A stretch of 64,000 nucleotides of DNA from Ohtaekwangia sp036786105 (GTDB lineage: Bacteria > Bacteroidota > Bacteroidia > Cytophagales > Cyclobacteriaceae), in assembly GCF_036786105.1 (NCBI RefSeq), contig NZ_DAIQRQ010000010.1, positions 58,022 through 122,021 of the forward strand. Reading direction: 5' to 3'. The notes below the pieces were generated by a model that saw only the letters and a program-made list of their open reading frames with translations, searched no databases and was not told where the DNA came from. Each line of letters starts with the position of its first letter. The first letter of the stretch is position 1. The translations under genes were made by a program, and so were the position numbers. Shown here piece after piece: positions 7,952-17,328 of the stretch.

Positions 7952-10309
7952 ATGACTCGATTTTTGGTTGTTACAACAATGTTAGTCTTGGCAGGTTTCA
8001 TGGCCCGATCGCAGGATAAAGTTACCCTGAATGGCTACGTGAAAGATGCAGACAATGGAGAAGAGCTTATCGGTGTAACGGTATACATTCCGGAATTAAA
8101 GGCAGGCACTGCTACTAATGCATACGGTTTTTATTCCATCACAGTTCCCAAAGGTACATACGAAGTGCAGTATAGCTTTATAGGCTATACGATACAGAAT
8201 GTGAGTGTCGATATGAAATCGGATGTATCACGAAACATTGAGCTGGCAGGTGAAGCACAGATCATTAACGAAGTAGAGATCTCTGAGAAACCGTTGGATG
8301 AAAATGTGGTTTCGGTGCAGATGAGTAAAAACACACTTAACATCAGCCAGGTAAAAAAACTGCCTACACTTTTTGGCGAAGTAGATATCATTAAAAATGT
8401 ACAGATGTTGCCCGGTGTAATTTCGGCCGGTGAAGGAACGTCTGCATTTTTTGTGCGCGGAGGTGGCGGTGATCAGAACCTGATATTGATTGATGAAGCT
8501 CCTATATATGATGCATCGCACCTGGGTGGTATGGTATCTGTATTCAATGCCGATGTAATTAAAGAATCAGAGCTATATAAAGGCGGTATACCTTCACGCT
8601 TTGGTGGCCGATTGTCGTCTATACTGGAAGTGCGCACTATTGACGGTAACAATAAGCGCTTGGGTGTTACAGCCGGTGTTGGCACCATGGCGAGCCGTGT
8701 AATGATAGAGGCACCTATCAAAAAAGAAAGGAGCTCTTTTGTATTGTCGGGCCGCACTTCGAACCTCGGCATGTATCTGAAAGCAGCCAATACCGACAAC
8801 AGTATAAATTTCTACGATCTGAATGGAAAAGTAAACTGGCGTGCGAATAACAAGAACCGCTTTTTTGCATCCGCTTATACCGGTCGCGATAAAATATCAT
8901 TCTCCGGCGGCGATATAGGTTTCGGTTGGGGTAACACCACCGGTACATTTCGCTGGAACCACCTCTTCAATGAACGCCTGTTCTCGAACACAACCCTGAT
9001 TGCCAGTAACTTTGATTACCTCTTCGAGATCAAAGACCCGGTGCAGGGGTTCAGATGGAAATCCAGTTTGCAAGAGGTAAGTCTTAAGAACGATCTCACG
9101 TATTTTGCCAATGTAGACAACGAATTTACCTTCGGATACCACCTTTCCGGAAGACGTTTCTCACCGGCTACGATCGAACCTAACTCAGATGAATCGATCT
9201 TTCAACATACGGTATTCGACAAAATGTATGCGCTGGATCATGGACTCTATATCAGTAACCAACGAAAGCTGACGGATGCGCTTACGCTGGATCTTGGCGT
9301 GCGTCTCTCCATCTTCCAGAACATGGGACCTGGCAAAGTATATTTGTATGAAGATCCTAAAGACAATGCCGATCCTACACGTATAGATTCGTTGCAGTTT
9401 AAGAGCTGGGAGTCGGTCAAAACCTACGCGAACCTCGAACCACGATTAGGATTACGCTATTCTGTATCCGAAACACAATCGGTAAAATTCTCTTACAACC
9501 GCATGGTGCAGAACACTCACCTCGTGGCCGCCGGCACTGTGCCGCTTCCTTTCAACACGTGGAGCCCCAGCGGCTATTATCTGAAACCTCAATTGGCCGA
9601 CCAGGTAGCGCTCGGATATTTCCAGAACCTGCAGGACAATATGTATGAAGCATCTGCCGAGATATACTATAAAAACTCACAGCATGTAACCGACTTTGCA
9701 GACAATGCGGAGATACAGCTGAACAAGAACCTGACGACTGAATATCGCCAGGGGCGTGCGTGGGCGTATGGTGCCGAGTTTATGGTAAATAAAAAAGAAG
9801 GACGCCTCACCGGTATGGTAAGCTATACATGGTCAAAAGCACAGCGCAAGATCGATGGTGTAAATGCAGGCCGCACGTATGCTGCCAACTACGATCGCAG
9901 AAACGTAGTGAACATCAACGCAGCGTTTGAGCTGAACGACAAGTGGACATTCGGGGGAGCCTTTACCTATAGCACCGGAAGACCTACTACCGTTCCATCG
10001 GGTAAATATGAATATGGTACGTATCATCCTGATGTTGTTACCGAGCGTAACGGCTATCGCCTGCCAGCCTTCCACCGGCTGGATCTTTCAGCAACACTCA
10101 ACCCGAGAAAGAACCTGAATCGTAAATGGAAAGGACAGTGGGTATTCTCGATCTACAATGTATACAGTCGCAAGAACGCGTTCACGATCTATACCCGAAC
10201 CAAGCAAGATAAAGATGGCAACGTAATTGGTGATGGAACTGTGAAAGAAGCGCGCATGGTATATCTCTTTCCGTTCATGCCATCGGTAACCTATAACATT
10301 AAATTCTAA
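7952..10309 (+). CDS. TonB-dependent outer-membrane receptor with carboxypeptidase-like N-terminal domain
   Basis: 785 residues with a signal peptide (FLVVTTMLVLAGFMARSQ). Residues 24-110 form a CarboxypepD_reg-like Ig domain (LNGYVKDADNGEELIGVTVYIPELKAGTATNAYGFYSI). A plug domain follows (about 115-235: VKKLPTLFGEVDIIKNVQMLPG..., FVRGGGGDQNLILIDEAPIY), then a long beta-barrel ending in YNIKF with a terminal aromatic. This class (not SusC, which is longer and has a different plug) commonly stands just before a DUF4249 gene, as it does here: DUF4249 starts 5 bp past the stop. Imports a bulky ligand, possibly a metal chelate or peptide; the ligand cannot be read from sequence. Confidence 0.93.
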   Translation: MTRFLVVTTMLVLAGFMARSQDKVTLNGYVKDADNGEELIGVTVYIPELKAGTATNAYGFYSITVPKGTYEVQYSFIGYTIQNVSVDMKSDVSRNIELAGEAQIINEVEISEKPLDENVVSVQMSKNTLNISQVKKLPTLFGEVDIIKNVQMLPGVISAGEGTSAFFVRGGGGDQNLILIDEAPIYDASHLGGMVSVFNADVIKESELYKGGIPSRFGGRLSSILEVRTIDGNNKRLGVTAGVGTMASRVMIEAPIKKERSSFVLSGRTSNLGMYLKAANTDNSINFYDLNGKVNWRANNKNRFFASAYTGRDKISFSGGDIGFGWGNTTGTFRWNHLFNERLFSNTTLIASNFDYLFEIKDPVQGFRWKSSLQEVSLKNDLTYFANVDNEFTFGYHLSGRRFSPATIEPNSDESIFQHTVFDKMYALDHGLYISNQRKLTDALTLDLGVRLSIFQNMGPGKVYLYEDPKDNADPTRIDSLQFKSWESVKTYANLEPRLGLRYSVSETQSVKFSYNRMVQNTHLVAAGTVPLPFNTWSPSGYYLKPQLADQVALGYFQNLQDNMYEASAEIYYKNSQHVTDFADNAEIQLNKNLTTEYRQGRAWAYGAEFMVNKKEGRLTGMVSYTWSKAQRKIDGVNAGRTYAANYDRRNVVNINAAFELNDKWTFGGAFTYSTGRPTTVPSGKYEYGTYHPDVVTERNGYRLPAFHRLDLSATLNPRKNLNRKWKGQWVFSIYNVYSRKNAFTIYTRTKQDKDGNVIGDGTVKEARMVYLFPFMPSVTYNIKF

Positions 10310-10314
10310 TCAAC

Positions 10315-11220
10315 ATGCAGTATATAGTATCAACCGCTCAATCGCTTAACCGATCCGTACGCGCCATGTATATCCATACAACATCTTTCAACCGTATATT
10401 TCTGCTGGCTGCACTGGTCATGCTGGCAGCTTCCTGCGAAGAAACAGTCGTATTAAAACTGAATAACGATACGCCACGAATCGTTATCGAAGGACAGGTA
10501 ACGAATCACCCTTTTTACCAGTATGTGAAAGTTTCCAAGTCTGTAAGCTTTTATACCAGCGGAAAGACACCGCGCATCACCGATGCCACGGTGCGTATAG
10601 AAGACGATCAGGGCAACCACATTGACTTTGTGCACAACCCCCGCAATCATGCTGACTCGGTTGGTTACTATCTTCCGCCCACATCGTTTATAGGCCAGGT
10701 GGGAAGAACCTATACCCTCACCGTGGTTGCCGAAGGACAAACCTATACCGCACAGGATAAACTGAATCCGATTACCAATATCGAAAAATTAGAGTATCGC
10801 ATTGACGAAGATGAAGCAAAAGATCCGGAACTGGCAGGCAGAATTTATGAAGTGCTGATGTATGTAAAGGAACCTAAAGAAACAAGAGATTACTATCTTT
10901 TTAAGACGTATCGCAATGATTCGTTGACCTACGACCGGGATTCAGATATATACTATGCCGATGATGAGTTGGTGGGAGAGAAGATTGATGGCTTTCCGCT
11001 TCCGGTGTTCTTTAGCATGAACGATAAAGCCCGGGCCGAAGTGCTCAGCCTTTCACGCGAGGCTTACATCTTTTACCGCGACCTTGACAAGCTGTTGAAC
11101 AATGACGGAGGTATGTTTGATCAGCCTGCAGCCGAGCCGCGTACTAACTTATCGAATGGAGCGTTAGGACTCTTTCAGGCCAGTGCCGTTACCAGCAAAG
11201 AGATACGTGTAGGCGAATAA
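10315..11220 (+). CDS. DUF4249 family outer-membrane lipoprotein
   Basis: 301 residues from the first ATG. An internal ATG at 10366 (MYIHTTSFNRIFLL) gives a more usual signal peptide; both lead to the lipobox LAASC near residue 41 of the long form. The mature part opens EETVVLKLNNDTPRIVIEGQ, the DUF4249 hallmark: after the lipidated Cys comes an Ig-like beta domain with VTDATVRIEDDQGN-type strands and a following helical section with ETRDYYLFKTYRNDS. DUF4249 proteins pair with the preceding TonB receptor class and are thought to act as its surface cap, in the manner of SusD with SusC; this is inference from gene order. Co-transcribed with the receptor (5-bp gap). Confidence 0.9.
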   Translation: MQYIVSTAQSLNRSVRAMYIHTTSFNRIFLLAALVMLAASCEETVVLKLNNDTPRIVIEGQVTNHPFYQYVKVSKSVSFYTSGKTPRITDATVRIEDDQGNHIDFVHNPRNHADSVGYYLPPTSFIGQVGRTYTLTVVAEGQTYTAQDKLNPITNIEKLEYRIDEDEAKDPELAGRIYEVLMYVKEPKETRDYYLFKTYRNDSLTYDRDSDIYYADDELVGEKIDGFPLPVFFSMNDKARAEVLSLSREAYIFYRDLDKLLNNDGGMFDQPAAEPRTNLSNGALGLFQASAVTSKEIRVGE

Positions 11221-11297
11221 GTTCTTTCAGAATTAAGTAGCAATAGTTGCTTTTCACAAAAGGGAGTTTCATATTTCATCAGGTAAATTATTTCCGG

Positions 11298-14255
11298 ATG
11301 AAACGAATACTCCCTTTTTTACTTTTCCTATTCTCTGTTATAGCGCATGCGCAAACTACTGTTCTGGAAAATAACCCCACAGGCATTCACTGGTATCAGG
11401 TAAATACACCGCATTTCAGGGTGTTGTTTCCGAAAGGATTTGAAGAGCAGGCACAGCGGATGGCTAATACGTTAGAGTATATCCACGACCCGGAAGCCAA
11501 ATCGTTAGGTACACGGCCCCGCAAAATTTCAGTAATCCTGCAGAACCAGTCATCGCAATCCAATGCCTTTGTGTCTATTCTGCCACGCAGATCGGAGTTC
11601 TATACCATGCCCCCGCAGGACTATAATTTTATAGGTACGGGCGACTGGCTTAATATGCTGGCCTCACATGAATACCGGCACGTAGTACAGTACCAGCATG
11701 CCACGCGCGGGTTCAACCGGTTGATTTACTATATCTTTGGTACACCTACGCTTGCAGGTATGGCGCAGGCAGCTGCACCGCAGTGGTTCTGGGAAGGTGA
11801 TGCCGTTGTTACCGAAACAGCATTCACGCGCAGCGGCCGTGGAAAGATACCTTACTTTAATCTTGTATTTCGAACCAACTTACTGGAAGGAAGAACTTTC
11901 AATTATCACAAGCAATACCTGCGATCGTACAAGCATAATATACCCAACCACTATGTGCTGGGGTATAACATGGTAAGTTACCTGCGTAAAAAGACCAACG
12001 ATCCGGAGATATGGGGGAAGATAACCGCACGGTCGTGGAATGTTCCGTTTATACCCTTTGCGTTTTCCAATGCTATTCATAACAAGACTAACCGCTATGT
12101 TACCGGTCTGTATACAGACATGGCCACCGAACTACGCAAGGAATGGCAGAAGGAGATTGATCAGTTAAAACTTACTTCGTTCGAGAAAGTAAATGTACGC
12201 AGCAGCTCAGCGTATACCGATTACTTCTATCCCCAACCGCAGGAAGATGGAAGTATACTCGTAATGAAATCAGGTATAGGTGATATAGAGCAGTTTGTAT
12301 TGTTGAAAGACGGGCAGGAGAAAAAAGTTTTTACACCGGGATTTATCAACGATGCCGGTATGCTTTCCACAGCTGAAAATTCTGTAGTGTGGAATGAGTA
12401 TGGCTATGATCCGCGCTGGCTGGTAAAAAACTTCTCACTCATCAAGATATACGATTACAAAACGAAACAGAAACGTGTGATCGGTGGCCGGCACGAACGC
12501 TATGGCAGTGCAGCCTTATCACCGAAAGGCGACAAGATCGTTACGGTCCGTTCCGACAACGGTTATCATAATACGCTGCTGGTGCTGGAGTTATTCACCG
12601 GCAAGGTGCTAAAGGAATTTGACAACCCGCAGAATTACTTCTACTCCATGCCGCGCTGGTCGGATGACGGTTCTAAAATTATAGTGTTGAAAACTACCGC
12701 TACAGGAAAAACAATAACGCTGGTAGATGCCGCGTCTGGTGCCGAAACCGATCTTCTACCTGTATCGAAGGAAAATGCGGGACACCCGGTGCTTTATGGT
12801 AAATATGTATTCTTTAACTCACCTTCCAGCGGCATCGACAATATATATGCAATTGATCTGGAGACGAAACAGCGATACCAGGTTACTACCAGCCGGCTGG
12901 GTGCGTACAATGCCGCGGTTTCGAAAGATGGTAAATCAATATACTACAACGACCAGTCGCGCGATGGTTTGGATGTAGTAAAGATACCGTTCGATCCTGC
13001 AGCGTGGCAGCCGGTAAATAATGTAGTGATCGATGACACCGAGTATAAACACCTGGTGGAGCAGGAGGGAAGACCGATGCTCTTTGATAGTATACCACAG
13101 CAAACACTACCGGTAAAACGATATTCCAAATTAAAAGGCATGATCAATCCCTTTAGCTGGGGACCATACCTGGAGAGCAATCTTACGCGTGCAGACTTTG
13201 GTATAACTTCACGTGATATACTCAGCACCACTACTATCACAACAGGCTATACGTATGATATCAACGAGCGTGATGGCTTCTGGCGTGCAGGCGTAAGCTA
13301 CCAGGGTTTATTCCCGATCGTGGATGTGAACGTTACCAAAGGAAGTCGCTCCACAACCGAAGACGCGGTGAAGTATGCAAAAGTGGTGGGAAGAGACACC
13401 ACGCTGGTAACTCAGAAACCTAAATTTCAATGGGACGAAGAGAACGTGGAGGCCGGCCTGCGCATTCCGTTGGTTACTACCAGTTCGCGATTTTATGGAG
13501 CCGTAAATATAGGAAACTATATAGGCTACACGCGTGTTACAAACTTCCGCAATAACATTGATGGTGGTGGTCGCTTGTTCCCCTCCAACTATCCGCAGTA
13601 CTTCTTTCGCGATTACCAGGATCACGGTAACCTGCTCTACAACCATTTCAGCGTATCGGCACAGCGCCTCATGAAACGCAGCAGACGCGACATCAACAGC
13701 AAATGGGGACAGGCTATATTTATGCATGTGCTCAACACACCGTATGGTGGCGATTACTCCGGCAACCAGTTTTCATTTTATGGTTTGGGATATTTCCCAG
13801 GTCTCTTTAAGCACCACTCCTTCTATGGCTATTGGGCATACCAGTATTCTGATATAGCCACCACGCTGAATGTAAAAACTGGTGAAGGCCTCGATAATTA
13901 TACTTTCAGAAACTGGGTGCCACTGCCGCGCGGACAGTCGGTGGCGCGATTCAGGAATTTCTATTCGATGTCGGGTAACTATACATTGCCGCTGTGGTAT
14001 CCGGATATAGCACTCGGGCCGCTACTGAATGTACAGCGTGTACGTGCCAACCTGTTCTTTGATTATGGTTATGGTTCTACCGTATATCCTAAAGAGGTGG
14101 TGAGCCAGGAATATGTTTCAACGGGTGCGGAAATGAAATTCGACATCAACATTATGAGGTTCCTGCCACAGATCGATGTAGGTTTCCGGTATTCGTATGG
14201 CATCCGGCCGTCTGTTACCAAGTTCGAACTGCTCATCGGTACATTTAATTTTTAG
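11298..14255 (+). CDS. Exported peptidase-like / WD40-like propeller / outer-membrane barrel protein
   Basis: 985 residues from ATG 11298 (MKRILPFLLFLFSVIAHAQ is the signal peptide; a start at 11247 would put 17 residues before it). Three parts are visible. Residues 20-270 contain MLASHEYRHVVQYQHATRGF, an HExxH-like zinc motif (HEYRH) with a later WFWEGDAVVTE that resembles the gluzincin third-ligand Glu helix. Residues 300-600 hold TolB-like beta-propeller repeats (SPKGDKIVTVRSDN, WSDDGSKIIVLKT, SKDGKSIYYND). The last 380 residues alternate hydrophobic and polar strands and end GTFNF, typical of an outer-membrane barrel. So it may be a surface metallopeptidase with its own barrel anchor. Follows DUF4249 by 77 bp, possibly same operon. 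Confidence 0.82.
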   Translation: MKRILPFLLFLFSVIAHAQTTVLENNPTGIHWYQVNTPHFRVLFPKGFEEQAQRMANTLEYIHDPEAKSLGTRPRKISVILQNQSSQSNAFVSILPRRSEFYTMPPQDYNFIGTGDWLNMLASHEYRHVVQYQHATRGFNRLIYYIFGTPTLAGMAQAAAPQWFWEGDAVVTETAFTRSGRGKIPYFNLVFRTNLLEGRTFNYHKQYLRSYKHNIPNHYVLGYNMVSYLRKKTNDPEIWGKITARSWNVPFIPFAFSNAIHNKTNRYVTGLYTDMATELRKEWQKEIDQLKLTSFEKVNVRSSSAYTDYFYPQPQEDGSILVMKSGIGDIEQFVLLKDGQEKKVFTPGFINDAGMLSTAENSVVWNEYGYDPRWLVKNFSLIKIYDYKTKQKRVIGGRHERYGSAALSPKGDKIVTVRSDNGYHNTLLVLELFTGKVLKEFDNPQNYFYSMPRWSDDGSKIIVLKTTATGKTITLVDAASGAETDLLPVSKENAGHPVLYGKYVFFNSPSSGIDNIYAIDLETKQRYQVTTSRLGAYNAAVSKDGKSIYYNDQSRDGLDVVKIPFDPAAWQPVNNVVIDDTEYKHLVEQEGRPMLFDSIPQQTLPVKRYSKLKGMINPFSWGPYLESNLTRADFGITSRDILSTTTITTGYTYDINERDGFWRAGVSYQGLFPIVDVNVTKGSRSTTEDAVKYAKVVGRDTTLVTQKPKFQWDEENVEAGLRIPLVTTSSRFYGAVNIGNYIGYTRVTNFRNNIDGGGRLFPSNYPQYFFRDYQDHGNLLYNHFSVSAQRLMKRSRRDINSKWGQAIFMHVLNTPYGGDYSGNQFSFYGLGYFPGLFKHHSFYGYWAYQYSDIATTLNVKTGEGLDNYTFRNWVPLPRGQSVARFRNFYSMSGNYTLPLWYPDIALGPLLNVQRVRANLFFDYGYGSTVYPKEVVSQEYVSTGAEMKFDINIMRFLPQIDVGFRYSYGIRPSVTKFELLIGTFNF

Positions 14256-14291
14256 GATTCAAAAAATCCTTGAAAATCGCCTTTTATACCC

Positions 14292-14345
14292 TATTTTTGG
14301 AAGCTTAATGCGGAAAAAAGAGGTTTGCAACGGTTTGCAAAAGGG
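14292..14345 (+). promoter_or_regulatory. Promoter of pdhC with tandem GGTTTGCAA repeats
   Basis: An exact TAnnTTTG (TATTTTTG, 14292-14299) precedes the E2 gene; predicted start near 14306 and a leader of about 80 nt. Within the leader, GGTTTGCAA occurs twice with an 11-bp period (about 14320-14340). A tandem repeat one helical turn apart is a reasonable operator shape, though no factor can be named. Confidence 0.5.
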
Positions 14346-14386
14346 CTTTTTCCTAATCTTTGAAATCATAAAATCTACAATCGACA

Positions 14387-16021
14387 ATGGCAGAAATCAT
14401 ACGCATGCCCAAAATGAGCGATACCATGACCGAAGGCGTGGTGGCCAAGTGGCATAAGAAGGTGGGCGATACCGTGAAGTCAGGTGAGTTAATGGCTGAA
14501 ATTGAAACTGACAAGGCTACAATGGACTATGAGTCCTTCAACACCGGTACTGTTCTTTACCTGGGAGTAAAAGAAGGTCAGGCAGTAAAAGTAGATGATG
14601 TTCTCGCAATCGTGGGAAGCAAAGGTGAAGATTACTCTGCCCTGCTGGCCGGCGCAAGCAATGCTGCCGCTACCGGTGGCAAAACAGAAGCCCCGAAAGC
14701 TGCCACCGCGGCTCCTGCGGCCAGTGCAGCACCTGCTATTGATACATCCAACATTAAAGCAGAGATCGTACGTATGCCGAAGATGAGCGATACCATGACT
14801 GATGGTGTGATTGCTGCCTGGCATAAAAAAGTAGGCGATAGTGTGAAGTCAGGCGAACTCCTGGCTGAGATCGAAACCGATAAGGCTACCATGGAGTATG
14901 AATCATACAACACGGGTACGCTGTTATATATAGGTGCTGAAGCCGGTAAAGCGGTTCCGGTAAATGGTGTACTCGCCATCATTGGTGAGAAGGGTGCTGA
15001 CTATCAAACGCTGTTGAAAGCTGCTGAGGTCGGTGCCGGTGCACCCGCTGCGGAAGCTGCCAAGCCTGCAGAACCAACAGCAGCAGCCACTACATCTGCT
15101 CCTGCAGAGGTATCGGCTGATCATAGCACCAACGGCCGCATCAAAGCATCGCCACTGGCAAAGAAATTAGCAAAAGATAAAGGATACGACATCAGCAAAA
15201 TACAAGGCTCCGGTGAGAACGGCCGTGTAACCAAGCATGATGTTGAGAACTACAAACCGGCACCGGCTGCTACACAACCCGCTGCAGGTAAAGAAGGTAA
15301 AGCTGCTGCACCGATCGTATTGCCACAGGTGGTAGGTCAGGTGAGCTTTGAAGATGTACCTGTATCGCAGATGCGCAAAACCATTGCGAAGCGTTTGGCC
15401 GAAAGCAAATTCAGCGCGCCGCACTTCTACCTCACCATGGAGATCAACATGGACAAAGCGGTTGAAGCACGCAAGAGCATCAACGAGATGAGCCCGGTAA
15501 AGATATCGTTCAATGATATTGTGATAAAAGCTACCGCCGCTGCACTGCGTCAACACCCGGATGTGAATGTGAGCTGGCTTGGTGATAAGATCCGCAGGAA
15601 TGCGCACATCAACATCGGTGTAGCCGTAGCGGTGAAAGACGGATTGCTGGTACCGGTAATTCGCTTTGCTGATAATAAATCACTGTCGCATATAGCCGTG
15701 GAAGTAAAAGACCTGGCGCAGAAAGCACACGATAAAAAACTGCAGCCTGCGGATTGGGAAGGCAGCACTTTTACTATTTCCAACCTCGGCATGTTTGGTA
15801 TAGAAGAATTTACAGCCATCATCAATCCTCCCGATGCATGTATTCTGGCAGTAGGGGGTATCAAGGAAACTGCTGTTGTAAAGAACGGACAACTGGTTCC
15901 AGGCAATGTGATGAAAGTTACAATGTCATGCGATCACCGCGCGGTAGACGGAGCGGTAGGATCGGCCTTCCTCAAAACGCTGAAAGGCTTGCTGGAAGAC
16001 CCGATCAGAATCTTGATCTGA
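14387..16021 (+). CDS. pdhC: Pyruvate dehydrogenase complex E2, dihydrolipoamide acetyltransferase
   Basis: 544 residues, cytoplasmic. Two lipoyl domains in tandem (1-76 and 124-200) each carry the lipoylated lysine in ETDKATM (K43 and K166). Ala/Pro-rich flexible linkers separate them from the peripheral subunit-binding domain (about 252-288, ASPLAKKLAKDKGYDIS, GSGENGRVTKHDV) and from the catalytic acetyltransferase core (about 315-544), with the active-site motif DHRAVDG near 515-521. The two near-identical lipoyl domains and the linkers fit bacterial/mitochondrial PDH E2. E1 and E3 are not adjacent; in Bacteroidota E1-alpha often lies upstream, here it does not. Own promoter at 14292 and terminator at 16044. 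Confidence 0.95.
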   Translation: MAEIIRMPKMSDTMTEGVVAKWHKKVGDTVKSGELMAEIETDKATMDYESFNTGTVLYLGVKEGQAVKVDDVLAIVGSKGEDYSALLAGASNAAATGGKTEAPKAATAAPAASAAPAIDTSNIKAEIVRMPKMSDTMTDGVIAAWHKKVGDSVKSGELLAEIETDKATMEYESYNTGTLLYIGAEAGKAVPVNGVLAIIGEKGADYQTLLKAAEVGAGAPAAEAAKPAEPTAAATTSAPAEVSADHSTNGRIKASPLAKKLAKDKGYDISKIQGSGENGRVTKHDVENYKPAPAATQPAAGKEGKAAAPIVLPQVVGQVSFEDVPVSQMRKTIAKRLAESKFSAPHFYLTMEINMDKAVEARKSINEMSPVKISFNDIVIKATAAALRQHPDVNVSWLGDKIRRNAHINIGVAVAVKDGLLVPVIRFADNKSLSHIAVEVKDLAQKAHDKKLQPADWEGSTFTISNLGMFGIEEFTAIINPPDACILAVGGIKETAVVKNGQLVPGNVMKVTMSCDHRAVDGAVGSAFLKTLKGLLEDPIRILI

Positions 16022-16043
16022 TAAATAAAAAGGTATAGATTGA

Positions 16044-16073
16044 ATGTCCTGTAGAAATGCAGGACATTTTTTT
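16044..16073 (+). terminator. Intrinsic terminator after pdhC
   Basis: atgtcctg (16044-16051) pairs with caggacat (16060-16067) over an 8-nt loop and is followed by a run of T to 16073. It ends the E2 transcript 22 bp past the stop. Confidence 0.88.
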
Positions 16074-16119
16074 ATATCCTAAATCCTATACATTAAAAAA
16101 CCTCTAACCCAATCAATGT

Positions 16120-16773
16120 ATGCGAAACGTTATGCTCGCGGCCTTCGTGGCACTGCCCCTTTGTTGTGCTGCACAGTTTAACAAGTGGACCATTTTCACG
16201 AACGGCACAGGAGCATACAGCTATAGTAAATATACCGGCTCCAATAATAGCAGCGACAAAAGCATGACGTTAACACCAAGTATAGGCGTCTTCGTGTTCA
16301 ACCGGTGTGTGGCAGGTGTGGAGTTCAACTACCTGTACGCCAAAGACGAGTCGAGCACGGTGTTGTTATTAACCAGTCAAAACGTTTATGCTAACCGTGA
16401 GACTACGCGCTCGCGCGCTTATGCGCTTGGCCCGTATGTTCGCTATTACCCGGTAGCAAAACTGTTTGTACAGGGAGGTTATTTCTGGGGAGGAACGAAA
16501 CAGGAAAATGTAGCGGATACCTATGCAACAGGGACCGGCAACTTGCCCGATTTGCCGACACAACCCTCCCGAACGCATACGGAGCAGAGATCGAATGTAT
16601 CATTGAATGGTTTTTCGGTAGGGCCAGGGTATTCTTTTTTTATTGATGGTAATAAGAAGGTAGCGATCGATCTTTCAATCGTATATCAACATTATAGTGC
16701 AGAAGGAAATGGCTACAACGGCTTCAGTGTTGGGCTTGGTTTGAGCGGATTTCTGCGCAGGCAGGTAGAATAA
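16120..16773 (+). CDS. Outer-membrane beta-barrel protein, OmpW/OMP_b-brl-like
   Basis: 217 residues with a signal peptide (MLAAFVALPLCCAAQ, cleavage near residue 19). The rest is a series of amphipathic strands with aromatic ends: WTIFTNGTGAYSYSKYT, LTPSIGVFVFNRCVAGVEFNY, YALGPYVRYYPVAKLFVQGGYFWGG, FSVGPGYSFFIDGNKKVAIDLSIVYQHY, and a last strand GFSVGLGLSGFLRR. This fits an eight-stranded barrel of the outer membrane beta-barrel domain families; no ligand can be assigned. Stands between the pdhC terminator and hslV (18-bp gap), so it may be co-transcribed with hslV. Confidence 0.82.
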   Translation: MRNVMLAAFVALPLCCAAQFNKWTIFTNGTGAYSYSKYTGSNNSSDKSMTLTPSIGVFVFNRCVAGVEFNYLYAKDESSTVLLLTSQNVYANRETTRSRAYALGPYVRYYPVAKLFVQGGYFWGGTKQENVADTYATGTGNLPDLPTQPSRTHTEQRSNVSLNGFSVGPGYSFFIDGNKKVAIDLSIVYQHYSAEGNGYNGFSVGLGLSGFLRRQVE

Positions 16774-16791
16774 AAACAACTAAACAAAATC

Positions 16792-17328
16792 ATGGAAAAA
16801 ATTCACGCAACAACCATTATAGGAGTTATACACAACGGACAGGTTGCCATTGGTGGCGATGGTCAGGCAACGATGGGCAATTATGTTGCCAAAAGTAATG
16901 TGCGCAAGATCAGAAAATTACAGGATGGAAAAGTGCTTGCCGGTTTTGCAGGTTCAACAGCCGATGCTTTTACACTGATTGAGCGCTTCGAAGAAAAACT
17001 GAATGGCTATGGTGGCAACATGAAACGTGCTGCTATAGAATTGGCAAAAGACTGGCGTATGGATCGTTTCCTTCGCAGACTTGAAGCGATGCTGATCACG
17101 GTAAACAAAGATGAATTACTGGTGCTCTCCGGCACAGGCGATGTGCTGGAACCCGATAATCAAGTCGCTGCTATTGGTTCAGGAGCGATGTATGCACAAT
17201 CCGCTGCACTCGCACTGAAACGTCATGCCCCGCATTTGACTGCCGAGGAGATTGTACGCGAAAGTCTCACGATAGCGGCCGACATCTGTATCTATACCAA
17301 CCACAACCTGGTTATTGAGAAACTGTAG
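16792..17328 (+). CDS. hslV: HslV, peptidase subunit of the HslUV protease
   Basis: 178 residues; a proteasome-like threonine peptidase. The N-terminus is MEKIHATTIIGVIHNGQVAIGGDGQATMGN, matching HslV with a six-residue propeptide: Thr7 in the ATT motif is the expected nucleophile after processing. GSTADAFTLIERFEEKL, RLEAMLITVNKDELLVLSGTGDVLEP and AIGSGAMYAQSAALAL are the conserved HslV blocks. Length fits (about 175-180). Its ATPase partner HslU is not in the window. The 3' end overlaps the convergent permease gene by 17 bp. Confidence 0.96.
   Translation: MEKIHATTIIGVIHNGQVAIGGDGQATMGNYVAKSNVRKIRKLQDGKVLAGFAGSTADAFTLIERFEEKLNGYGGNMKRAAIELAKDWRMDRFLRRLEAMLITVNKDELLVLSGTGDVLEPDNQVAAIGSGAMYAQSAALALKRHAPHLTAEEIVRESLTIAADICIYTNHNLVIEKL

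Noticed and set aside
13308..13727. 139-aa minus-strand ORF inside the exported peptidase-propeller gene
   Set aside because: Shadow of a long coding gene, with no signal, fold pattern or promoter of its own.
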